From Gymnopus androsaceus JB14 (lineage: Eukaryota; Basidiomycota; Agaricomycetes; Agaricales; Omphalotaceae): 64,000 nucleotides of DNA. This document shows, piece by piece, positions 1-10,691 of the stretch. The notes beneath the pieces were generated by a model, which was not told the origin of the DNA, ran no database searches, and was given only the letters and a program-made list of their open reading frames with translations. The translations under genes and the position numbers were made by a program. Location: assembly GCA_009733575.1 (NCBI GenBank), contig ML769396.1, positions 387,217 through 451,216 on the forward strand, written 5' to 3'. Numbering within the stretch: the stretch's first letter is position 1; every line of letters begins with the position of its first letter.

Positions 1-183
1 TTTGCAATTGACAATGATTTTATGACCTTAATTTTGCTCCAATTTCACTCCTGCAAACCTGGGTCAAGGAAACAATTCAAAAAAGTAATACATTTGGTAT
101 TGAATAGAACCCTGACACTGATTTTGGATGGTGTACCTGTGAGATCCACAGCAGTCCACAGTTCTGGACAGTTCTGTGGCAAA

Positions 184-202
184 CACCCAGGTTTTGCTGA
201 TG
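184..202 (-). repeat. Right end of a CATCAG-family element
   Basis: CACCCAGGTTTTGCTGATG is the reverse complement of the CATCAGCAAAACCTGGGTG terminus seen at 47301 and 62572-62590. The 50 bp before it carry the subterminal words typical of this family (cagtccaca, ttctggacag, ttctgtgg). A weak, degenerate match to the opposite end lies at 51-66 (ctgcaaacctgggtc), so the element may span about 51-202 or start outside the window. The CACTA transposon begins 48 bp further on. Confidence 0.7.
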
Positions 203-249
203 TAGGGTTGCCTGAAGGGCTTGAGGACATTTTTCCTGCACAAAATGAA

Positions 250-269
250 CACTACGGGAAGAAAACACG
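250..269 (+). repeat. CACTA left terminal inverted repeat
   Basis: CACTACGGGAAGAAAACACG, identical to the complement of 9839-9858. The subterminal region 270-470 contains repeated cacaat/attgtg words. Flanked on the outside by TGAA. Confidence 0.93.
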
Positions 270-550
270 CTTAATATCATTGTGTGCACACAATAATTGG
301 AGGTTTGACCAATGAATATTATTGGGGTTTCACCCCGCGAAAAATTAATGTGTTCAAACACAATACTAATCATTGGTATCCACACATTAGTTCAAGTTTT
401 TGATTCGACACAATAATTTTAATTGTGCACACAATAATAATAATTATTATAATTGCATTTTTTAATTAGTCATACTTCAAGCTGCATGCATGTGATCGGG
501 GCGTCGTCGATCCTTCTATTAAGTTCTAACAACCATCTTCTCGATTCTCG

Positions 551-724
551 ATTCTCTGGCCCTGTACCTGCCAACCCATACGCTCGGGTGGCCTCGGTTG
601 TGCGGTACAGGGACTAAGAGAATGCAATTTCTTTTCTATACAATCTGTACAATTTACCTGCTAACCCAATCGCTGGGGCAGCCTCCGGTTGTGCGGGTAA
701 GATTGTACAGATTGTATAGAAAAG
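551..724 (+). repeat. Two tandem hairpins with a conserved loop and different stems
   Basis: Hairpin 1 pairs 551-568 with 604-623 (core CCCTGTACC with GGTACAGGG, plus ATTCTC with GAGAAT). Hairpin 2 pairs 631-653 with 702-724 as a perfect 23-bp inverted repeat, extended by TTACC/GGTAA. The stems are unrelated in sequence, yet the loops align closely: CCTGC[C/T]AACCCA, then CGCT, then GGG, then GCCTC and GGTTGTGCGG. Inside each loop a smaller stem also covaries (GCC with GGC in the first, GCT with AGC in the second). They lie in the left part of the CACTA element, ahead of any recognisable gene. Function unknown. Confidence 0.8.
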
Positions 725-924
725 AAGTTAACGGGTATTACCGCTGGCCATAAAAATTCATATGCTGCTTCTCGAAACAGTTGCTGTATGTTATCAAGAA
801 AGTGATGATGAAGTACGGCAAAATTTGAACGGCGCATCATGGTCTCTGTACGTCGTCTTCTATATTTTTCAATATTGTGCTTATGGCTCTTGGTAAAGCT
901 TGAATGAAATCTGTTCATCCTTGA

Positions 925-2290
925 AATTTCTTAGCATGTTTCGATGTGCAGAGTGGTTCAGCTGTTGCGAAATCGGAACCATCCATGCCCAAAGATGACG
1001 CTAGGACCGATTACAGAGATGCTACTAGTGACAGTGCTTCCAGTGTCCTTGCACAGGAAGGCAAGATTCTCAATATTCCAGACATCGAACGTTTAAATTG
1101 GGGGCAACAGCTACACTGTGCTTCTCCTAATTTCGAGGTTGCCAGTGATACTCCGGGTTCGTCGAATGCTTTCGAGGTCGACGCGGGTAGTACGGACGAA
1201 GAAGACGATACATATCTATTGTTCTTCAGACCCTGGCGCGAGACCATTTCACTTCACTTCCCGACTCGAGGCCCTCCCAGCTCTTTCACCGCAGCTATGA
1301 GGCACAAGTCGCGTTCTATTTTGGTCTTGCCCCGCTCACAATCACGTTCCGTGTCTGCCATGAAGCGGTCATCATCAGCTGCAGTTCAGACCCCCGTTCT
1401 AGCAGCTTCTCCTGCCTCTACCAGTCCAGTCCCTGTTGCAAGAGCGGGTGATATCGGTGTACTACCATTTTCCTCACCCGAGCTAGACCGAATGCGGAAC
1501 GAATACCAGACTCGTCGAGCCACAGATCCCTTTCCCCTCCCATATACACCACGGAACCGCATCCAGACGGGACATGCACATACAGCAACACTGGGTCGTT
1601 CAACCGGGACGAAGATGATGGCGCAGGCTAGTGCCTTGGCTATGCGTCGTGGTCAATATAGTGACCATGGCTAACCTGGTGGAAGTAGACATGGGCAAAA
1701 TAGTGCTCCTGCTATGCCACTGCTACCAAAGTGGAGTCAGTTCTTGGAGAACGAGCTGACGAAGGCGGTGTTGATTGCTATGGATAGTGGGGACATTGGG
1801 AATAGCGATTTCACCGTCGCGACTGGGACCACGAACACCAATACCAACAGCAGAGCGAAAACGCGAAGCAGCGCTCAGAATCTGCATGTTTCGACCGAGG
1901 CGGATATGAGGCAAGGGCAACCAGCTGTAGAGGTTGTACCGATGACTTCGTCGAGTCGGTTGAATAGGCCGTCTTGGGCTGGGATCATGACATCCAAGGG
2001 AGGTGGCACCATCTCACGCAAGGAAGGGAAAGAGGTTGAAATGCGTGTGCGACGTGCTTGCTCTTTTTCTGGAGTGGACGGTGTACGAGAAGATGCTGGA
2101 GCTACTGGAGCTACCGGAGAACCGGCCAGAATACACGCAGGAGACGGGTTCGCAAGCACCTTCACTGGGGGAGGAGGTTGGGCTGATTGTTGCTGCCGTG
2201 TGCCTTTGGGTGGTTTACCTGGTCTCGTAGGAGGTCCAACTGCCGCAGAGAGGCACCAAGTCCTAAGCTGGATGCACCTGTGGTAGCAGA
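925..2290 (+). pseudogene. Ser-rich coding segment inside the CACTA element, broken
   Basis: An open frame at 946-1674 (242 codons, no ATG at its head) encodes a Ser/Ala/Pro/Arg-rich protein with an acidic patch (STDEEDD) and long low-complexity runs. A second open frame at 1714-2286 follows after a stop and a frame change. The base composition is clearly more GC-rich than the surrounding transposon DNA. A splice acceptor such as cttag at 930-934 could head the first exon, but no upstream exon is evident. No domain is recognised. The overlapping minus-strand frame at 2162-2443 (Lys/Ser-rich) is an equally possible reading for the last part. A captured host gene fragment is the preferred explanation, as CACTA elements often carry them; this is inference. 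Confidence 0.35.
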
Positions 2291-2623
2291 GCCTGCAACA
2301 GCTTTCTTGTTACTGGGAGCCTTCTTATTCGAAGCCGATGCTTCAGTGGTAGATTTACTATCCTTCTTCTTCATAGTCTCATCCTTCCGAGCAGCGTCGT
2401 GGGTTGTATTGCGCATGATAGCGACCTTGTCTTTGATTGTCAATTTCTCCTTGTATCATGTATCGATGTATGTAGTAGTAGGAGACCAGTGAATAGATGT
2501 TTGTAAACTTTGTAGTGCAATCAGAGTACGGAAAAGTACTGGTTGGTGTTGTGTACACTACATTTAACGTACTTGGAGCTACTTCCAAAAGCTGCATAAC
2601 CTGCTAGTTACAAGCCACCACAC

Positions 2624-5600
2624 TCAAACCAATTCCTCGTTAACGAACACAGTATCTGCTAGTCCATTGCTACGATCAACTATCCCCCACTTTTTCTGAC
2701 TTGCAATGCGACCAATTACCGCTGATATAGTTTGAAGATCAGTCACAATAGATGCATTCATCTTGTTGTAAACCACGACCCCTTCCGTGGCATCCCTTCC
2801 CTTCGTTACACATGGTGTGAGAACTGCTAGAAGTCGTGTTGTGTTACGCATCTCACCCCAGATAGGATCATTTGGAAGGTCGCATACTAAGATGTTTTCG
2901 AGTTGACCATAGAAGACCCGAGGTACAAACTCGTTTGGACCATCTTTTGCTTGAACATGATACTGCGGAAAGCAATTAGCATTAAGGTATATGTACAGTA
3001 ACCTGTAACTTACTCGCACAAAGCTGTTATCGCGATAAATGTCCTCTTTGTTGACATATGAACATGAAATCAAATCTCCTCCAGAGTCAATGCGGACTTT
3101 TCCCCAACACTCGGAAATGTTTGGAAGCTTCTTCTGAATCTGAGGAGCTGTTTTACCTGTAACTTGTTTAAAGTAACCAACAACTTTTCGCTTCACCTCA
3201 GGTGTCATCTTGTAGTTCTTGTTGTAAGGTGACCGAAGAATGCTGCGAGGATCTGCCATAAGAATATAGGTAAGTCACAGCTTTACAATGCATAGAACAT
3301 CACTTAAAATTTTCGTAGCGCCTCTCAAAGCATGACAGCTCATCTTCATCCAATTGAGCATGGTTTAGTGCAAGCACGTCGTGCAAATTGTAGCGACAAG
3401 TTACTTGCGACAAACAAGCAGAGTGGAAGATTTGGTTGCTGAGGTTTGCATAGGGCTTGGATCGCGAACGGAGTGATTGACTAAGTATGCCGCAGTAGCG
3501 TTCCATAAAAAACACCCAGGTAGCCCAGCTTGGACCTGCATAGAGGATATCATCTGCCATATGAAGTAGTCCATGAAAGATCAATGGACATGCAGAGAGT
3601 CGATCTTCTGTGTATTGGTAGTAATATCTGCAAGCCATTAATTTGATAAAAGTTGAAACTAGTCCGACAACTGACTCTTCGTATTGCCTGTACCATATGA
3701 TTGCTCTCTCACGGAACACCTCTACATCCTTGCGTAACTCTGTGAATTTCAGGGTCATCTTCATAAGTTCCCCCAGTTCACAGGCATGAGTGTAATATTT
3801 TTTGTCGCTAAATCTCCCTCGAAGCACGATTGGTGCCACATGGATGAACCAGAAGATCCAAGACTCTGCAGTGTACAGATAGCTTTTATCTGCGATATCT
3901 GCAAGAACTCGAACAAAAGCAGACAGAATGGTTTTCACTGCAGCAACAGTTTCCTTCCCAATCTCCTTCCAGACTTCGAGTGAAATTTCGAAGCTCTCGG
4001 TACCAGCATCAAGTTTCTTGTACTTTCCCTTCCAAAACTTGACCAGAGCCTGTATAATATTTTTGAACTGATGCATCCAATCCCAAGGAAATGAGCACAC
4101 AAAGTCAAGAGATGATACCCGGGTACCAAAAGATGGCATTCCACGTATACCCTGGTCAAACTTGATGTTGTCTGCAGCTTTTTTCGATCGTGTGGCCTCT
4201 ATTTGTAATGTTGTCATATTCCAATCCTGATGTGACCGTAGTGGAAGGTTGGAGGGGTTCCAAGAGCGACATGTACCATCTGGTTCGAGATTGGGAGATG
4301 TAAGAGGTGTGTAGTAATTTTTGCCGCCTCCAGTTATATTTCGAAAACCTCGAATACGGCAAGAGCGACAAGGACAAAAGCCATTGTGCCCGGTGAGATT
4401 TAGATCTTCCTCAATGGCAACTATATCTCTGAGCTTTAGAATCACGTATGCACGAAGAGTAAAGATCCGTCTTGTTGCAGCATTGTAGGCATTAATTCCA
4501 TGAGCAAGAATAACCAGCTCATCCTCAAACGTAGCATAGTAGCTGCTTGAATCCTTTGGAGACCCAGGAATTATACCCAGGCATATGAGATAATCGAGAA
4601 GTGTTCGGAGCTCGGGAGGAATATTATAATTCACCAAGAGCAGAGGAGTAGCCGATGGCCCACTCATGCAATTTTTGTATAGACGATAGGCATCCGTTGC
4701 AAAACCAAATGCAATATCATACTCTCCTGAGAAGTATCGGTGAGCAAGCCTTTTCCCATCGACCATTACTTGTGTCTGACACAAGGAACGATAATGTTCA
4801 CAGTCGAAAACATCAGAGATGGAGTCTTCGCTATGAGTGTAGTTGTGTCGATAAGACAGTCATTCAATCATATTTTGGTTCTCGAAAAGTGCCTGGAGAC
4901 GGGGAATGAGAGGGATGTAGGTGAAGGTGTTCCGAGGTTTTCCATTATATGAACGAGGCTCATCGCAGTATGGACACAATTCACGAGTTGTATATTCCTT
5001 GGTATAGGCAATACATGCATTTATACAACAATCCACCAATTGGATATTGATATCTGCGAGAGCTGCTACGTGATGGAGAACTACCCAAATTGAACCAATT
5101 TCAAGGCTATCCTGGAAGAGTTGTCGCATAGCGTTGAAAGTACGTCGCCGCATCTTCATCATATAAAGCTTGAGAGCCTTTATGGCATCAAGCTCAGCTT
5201 TCGAGAGACCAGTTTCCTTGCCTAAAAATTGCTGTCAGAATCAAAATACCCAGAGAGAAAATTTGACTCACGGGCTTCATGCCGCTGTCGAACTTTATCA
5301 TATCCAAACATCCTCTCAATCTCAGCCTCGATATCTTCAGTAGATGGAGGAAGATCATCATCATGAAGAATTTCGTGAAGCGGTATTATATTCTCCTCCT
5401 CTGGTTCATCCTCTGAGTCAAGCCTCTCAGGTTCAGAACCAGTGTCCGAGGCAGCATCATACAGACTGAGAGAGATGGAGTGCATGGAGATATCTGAGTC
5501 TGAGATCAAAGAGTCTGAGGAGCTATGTGAGGAGGATCCTGTTTCGCTTTCTCCATCTTCTGATTCAGAAGGAGCAAAGATCTGGCTATTTGCAAGGGCT

Positions 5601-5719
5601 ACGAGCCTATAGTGTCGCTGTTGCTGCCGAATTCCAATGAGTGCACGGCAATCTGCTCTGCAGTGACAGTGCTTCTTCTTCTTTCTCCTCTGATTTTGCT
5701 GCTTGCTGGGTCGTGCCAT
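2624..5719 (-). pseudogene. Tnp2-like CACTA transposase, one nonsense codon
   Basis: The reading begins at ATG 5719 (MARPSKQQNQRR) with a basic Cys/His segment HCHCRADCRALIG, typical of the N-terminus of mushroom Tnp2 proteins, then a long acidic Ser/Asp-rich linker. An intron (about 5268 to 5222) leads to the block CINACIAY...LCPYCDEPR. The frame then meets TGA at 4860-4862 and continues open through 4784-3300, with GHNGFCPCRSC and the DWMHQFKN block of the transposase core. The C-terminal part (3259-2624) follows a second short intron whose exact junction does not keep frame by eye. The enzyme would bind the CACTA ends and catalyse excision and insertion. The single TGA could be a C-to-T change of CGA. 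The gene diverges from the RTC4-like gene across 141 bp. Confidence 0.87.
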
Positions 5720-5860
5720 AGGAGGGAAGAAGTGAGCAGTAAGAACGTAGCCAAGTTTGGACTTGAGATTTTTCGAAATTTGAGTGGCAGTGCTGCACAT
5801 GTGACTCATTAACGCGATGCGTCTGCTGTGTCATTCAGTCTGCTCTTATCTTTATCACTC

Positions 5861-8800
5861 ATGCCGCCTAAAAAAATATCAAAGAAAGACCAAGAAATTG
5901 CAAAACGCAACGAGGACCTTGCAAAGAAGGATAAGGAGATTGAGAAGCTCCGCCGTGAGCTGCAGAAATCGAAGAAGAATTCGGGTAGGAGACTTAACTG
6001 CTCATCTGCTTCACAATTTTATCACACGCAAACAGACAAACCAGCAACAGAAGCTAAGAAGCTCATCCAAAAACCTGAAGGTGAAGGTGGAAGGGATTAC
6101 AACATTCAAGCAGAGATTGGATTGGAGGGTAATCCAGTGCGATGGAACCGTCATTCGGCAAGTCAATCTATACTACCTTCAGTAATATTGATATTCTGAC
6201 ATTGTTTTAGGCACTAATACGAGAGTATAGCTCGCAGCATTTGAATAGATTCAATACTATTTCCAAACAATCAGGGAAATCACTCGTCAATGAAGTTGTA
6301 CGTTTAGTGAGTCGATCCAGACCTATCAGGCATGAGAAATATCTCAATGCTGCCACCTTCTAGATCGTGAAAGAGATACCGTTTTATGGAAAGTTTGATA
6401 ATGCATGGCCTATTCGAGACATTCTCCGTATTCAGCTCCAAAATCACGCACCGAAGCTGCAAAGTCTCCTCAAGGCCGAAGTCATTGCTCTCCGAATGGA
6501 TAACGATGAGATACCGGAAGAAGAGCGACAGGAATGTGGAGGGCCGATTGGGCCAGAAGAGTATGCTAGTGAAGATGAATCTAGTCAATCAAAGTCTGCG
6601 CAGAAGGTACGCATAACCTTTCCCAATATCTCTTTGCCTTTTCTGATTCCATTCCAAATATATGTAGGACAATCGCTCCTCAAAATCGAAATCGAAATCC
6701 TCAGCAAAATCCACTGTAATGTCGAACCGTACCAAAGTGGTGAAATTTAAATCGAAATCGTCGAAATCAGTGCAGAAACATACACCAGAGGTATTTCCCT
6801 ATTGTTAGTCTACGATAATGCTCTCATGAAGCTCTCTCTTGCATAGAATGGCTTGAATAGTGACGTGAGACTTGTCCATAGCTCTGTATCCTATATACTA
6901 ACCGATGTCTTATAGGATGATGATACCGGCTCCGTATGTCCTTTTCCTGGCTTTCTTCACTCATTGCCTATGCTCTGTCTAGGGAAAAGAGAATGCACGC
7001 CCGTTGAAGAGGCTCATCAAAGGAAAACGACCAGTTGTTGCAGCGGATATTGAATCAGTACGATACTCATTACATATTGAATGCTTATTGAATTGCTGAA
7101 TTGCATCTATTTAGGAGTCGGAACATGAACCAAAACCTTTGCGCAATTCTAGAAAGCGAAAGCTTGTCTCGGTATGTCTATATATCCTCTACATTCTGAT
7201 ACTCGAGCCTTATATGCATAATTCTTGTAGGAGTCGGAAGAATCTCATGAAGAAGAAAATGGCGCCAACGATGACGACGATGAAGAAGAAGAAGAAACCA
7301 ACATCAAAAAGCCTCTAAAACAATCCAAAGTGAGTTGATATAAGATTTCAGTGTTCACGCTCATTCAGCAAACTAGAGACAGCAAAATATCTTGGCGATG
7401 CCTCAGCCATCCAAGTCTCGTATGAAACCTGTACCAGCAAAGTCTGGTGCATTTCCGGTTGATTTGGTATGCATTTCCTATGCTAGTTGAGACGCTATTG
7501 CTAATATTCAGTTTTTTAGGACAACGAAAGTCAGGACGAGCGCATCCAGAGAGATGCGGATATCCTCAAGTCAGTCAATGTTGATACTAACGAGAATCAA
7601 GATCTGGAGATGGGCGAGAATGTAAGTTCGAAATTATCTTGATATGGATAGCGAGTTGACTGTTAATGCAATTTAACTCAGGAGGTTCCACACGAAGTTG
7701 AAGATTTTGATCCTGAGAGGCACATAACAGCTATTTGCCCAGCTGACGTTTATCCACCATGTCTTGATCCTGTTCCAACCTCTCCCTCGCCAGAACTTAT
7801 ACAACTTTTCAAAGATTTGCAAGAACGCAAAAACAAGTTTGGGGTTCATTCTACAGTGGTTACGAGATACGAGTTCGCTATCTGTAGCCATCTTAAGGGT
7901 CTTGCAGAAGAGGCAGAGATCTTGGAGGATGCAGAGGCACAAGGCTGGACTCAGTTAGTAATCGACTGGGATGACATCGTAACTCGGGTGAAGGAACTCA
8001 AGCCGGATCTTGACAATTTCCTTGCCAATAAGGAACAGCTCAGCGAGACAATATCCTGGAAACGCCTCACCAGTGCATATCCGATCCGTCGTTTTGCATC
8101 CAGCACTGAAGTCCAGCAAAATTACTTTGAGAATGTATATCCTGGATAGTAAGTCCGTTCTCTTAGCTTTTCACTTTACTGAATTACATGTCATTATAGC
8201 TTTGGATCGCATGGTCAAATGATCATCGGAACAGTTCTTATGTGTCTGTATCCTCAAGGCAGCATCGACGTGAAGCTCTTTCAACCCCTCACTCGGACAC
8301 TCTTCCAGGAAGTCATCCTCATTCCAGAAATTGTGTTGCGTCTAATGCGTCAGGACCTCGAGGATCCCGACCGTGATCTGTCCGATATGTGGCAAGTTAT
8401 GAAGCAAAGCTCTGCTTACGGCAAACATTGTCATGGTGATGAGGAAGACGAAAGCATAGCCAACAAAATACATGCAATTTTGAAGTCGTTCAAGAATCAG
8501 GTCCGTCTTTCTTTTATTTGTGTAACTTCCCGAATTGACAGCATCCTCAGTCAAGACAGGACTTGACTCCTGGAGCACCTCCCAAAGTAAAGCGGAAGAC
8601 TGCTTCGACTGTATGTTTCTGTTTAACAAACTCACAGTCATGAATCTCATATTGCCTTCAGCCTACAGCTATTCAACCTGTGGCGGCTTCATCTTCATCG
8701 ACATCAAAACCACCAACCAAGAAGGCTCGAATCACTGGGACAAACTCTGCATGTATATCTAGTCGCTCGGTTGCATTTGTACTCACCTTTTTTTTTCTTT

Positions 8801-9312
8801 TAGCAACGCAGTGAATTAACTGAGGAGACGTTTCCTAGGCCGGCGGTGAGTCAATTTCACTACTATACCCTTTTGTCTAAATCAACTCTTTTCAATCCAG
8901 CGTATGACCGGGACAAACTCGGTAAGTGTATTTTGCTCCTTGTCAATATCTCTATGATACTTTGCAATAGAAACCAAGTTCTTTGAAGTCGGTAAGCCTC
9001 TCGCATATCTAATACTTGAATTCTATTGTTCATCTGCATTAATTAGGGTCAAGCGGCGGGCAGGACCAAGTCAACTTCAGAGGTTAGTGTATTATTGCAT
9101 TTGTTTCGATTTTCTTCATCTTCACACGTGCACTTCAGAAAAAGAGGTCTGTCTCACCTAACACTATGGTAAGTGCATGCATTCTTTCTAGTTCTTCTCC
9201 CGCTTTCCTCAAAGTTGCGTCATTGCAGCCATCCCAAAGGGATCGAGCTACCAGATTGGTACGCCTAGAGCTTTCAATTATGAATGAGTGCTCATTTTGT
9301 ATACAGTCCTAG
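5861..9312 (+). CDS. RTC4-like domain protein, transposon-borne
   Basis: The start is ATG 5861 (MPPKKISKKDQEIAKRN), opening a Lys/Glu coiled coil. A Ser/Lys/acidic region follows, encoded by many tiny exons such as 6916-6933. A conserved domain lies at about 7681-8500: it contains VPTSPSPELIQLFKDL, then VYPGYFGSHGQMIIGTVL, then a helix ending LMRQDLEDP and SSAYGKH. This order matches the RTC4-like domain (yeast Restriction of Telomere Capping 4 C-terminus) as found in basidiomycete proteins. The usual CPFCD motif before it reads CPADVYPPC here. The 3' tail is assembled from exons of 42, 21, 21, 36, 30 and 30 nt (8804-9268), all in phase 0, ending Ser-stop at 9307-9312. Sharing a promoter region with the transposase suggests an accessory role in transposition. 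The family match is by recall; the exon chain is by eye, and one junction near 8752 does not fit perfectly. Confidence 0.72.
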
Positions 9313-9838
9313 CTAGAATTTCATGCAAGCCTGTTTCACACTTCTCGTTTCGATTACTTTGACTTTACAGTATCATCTCTTCGATACAACTCTTTTGCTT
9401 AGGTCTTTCTTCTCCATGGATCGGATCAACCTCAAGTATACTCTAGTGCTCACTTGCATCTGTCACCTCGGACAACATTATACTACAATAATTCCTCAAT
9501 TCGTGGCTATGGTTTTCAATATTTTGCTATTGCGTTTGTATTTGTGTGCATTCCCAACGTATGTACCAGAATGATTCAAATTTTGCTGCGCTGTAAGTAT
9601 ATCGTGTGATTAGGTACTGAAAATTACTGTTTATTCTCATTGAATATCATTGCGTGAACACACTACATTTTACGGGAAACACATTGAAAATCACTGGAAA
9701 AATGTCACCAAAATTGGGTTTTCACATTGAAGTATACTGGGGAAACTCGTTGAAAATTCATGTCCCTTGAATGGAAAACACATTGGATATCATTGTGAAC
9801 CCAATAATTTTTGATAGGGAAAACACAATATTCCTAAA

Positions 9839-9858
9839 CGTGTTTTCTTCCCGTAGTG
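9839..9858 (-). repeat. CACTA right terminal inverted repeat
   Basis: CGTGTTTTCTTCCCGTAGTG, perfect complement of 250-269, followed by TGAA. The preceding 200 bp repeat the word acacattga/acacaatat, the right subterminal zone. Confidence 0.93.
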
Positions 9859-9862
9859 TGAA

Positions 9863-10691
9863 GCTTTAGAGTGCCCGCCAATGACTTCCCAGCTCGGGGG
9901 ACCCCCCCAAGCGCAGTGAGGGAGGGGAGGAGAGCAGAGTGCGGGCCTGAAATTTTGCATGCACATCCAACCTGAATTGGAAATCTAAAAAGCAGCACAG
10001 TGCTTGGAGTGAGTGAGACAATTTGCAGGATGGCAGTGAGTGTAAGGGAGAAACCCTTACAGTACAAGTTTCTGTCCAGCATATTTTTACTCATAAATTT
10101 GTCATAAATTTTATTTCATTCCATTCAATCTTCATAAAATTTCAAATGAATGCCTCTGTATTTGCATGTTATATTTTTTCCTTGTATGCTCATCTGAAAC
10201 TAACTGAGAAATCTAAATATTGTTAAAATAGTGCCCTGAGGACCTCCGCTTGTGCCGTAGGCGCGGGTCAAGCAAAGCTTGTGAATGTATAGTATGTACA
10301 GTAGAGCCTCCCGCAGCACGACACAGGCCCCTGAAGGGGCCTGATGTGCGGAATATGATTTCTATCTATCTATAGCTGTCAATCGTATTACCAACGGTGA
10401 TTATCCTACTGTATTACTTTCGCAGCAATCCCCGACTCGGTTTTCCCGCTTATACATCTCTGTAGTTTGTGATTATCTTGAATCGCTTACGTTTCTTTGG
10501 AAGCTGACTGATTGTGTGCTAGATAAACATCTTCGACACCTTGTCGACACCTCTTGTCCTGCCGACTCTCGCAAGACAAGTGTGAGAGTTTGAAACTGAT
10601 TTGAAACCCTGCGCGCTGCGAACCTACTGCCGGAAGGCCTGGACTGCTATAAAGTAACACCAATATACGTTTTCTCAGTCCCAACAACAAC
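9863..10691. other. Gene-free spacer with GC-rich patches and a palindrome
   Basis: No convincing coding frame. A GC-rich block with a run of seven C (about 9890-9960) follows the transposon. A perfect hairpin CAGGCCCCT-GA-AGGGGCCTG lies at 10324-10343. The last 150 bp probably hold the promoter of the old yellow enzyme gene. Confidence 0.5.

Larger units (their letters stand above)
250..9858. mobile_element. CACTA (EnSpm) DNA transposon, complete
   Basis: The ends are a perfect 20-bp inverted repeat, CACTACGGGAAGAAAACACG at 250-269 and its complement at 9839-9858, starting with the diagnostic CACTA. The four bases outside both ends are TGAA (246-249 and 9859-9862), a probable target duplication; plant CACTA elements usually give 3 bp. 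Both 200-bp subterminal zones are rich in short repeated words (acacattg, cacaata), as expected for transposase-binding regions. Inside lie a Tnp2-like transposase gene (minus), a divergent RTC4-like gene (plus) and a GC-richer segment at about 940-2300. The element is about 9.6 kb. Confidence 0.93.
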
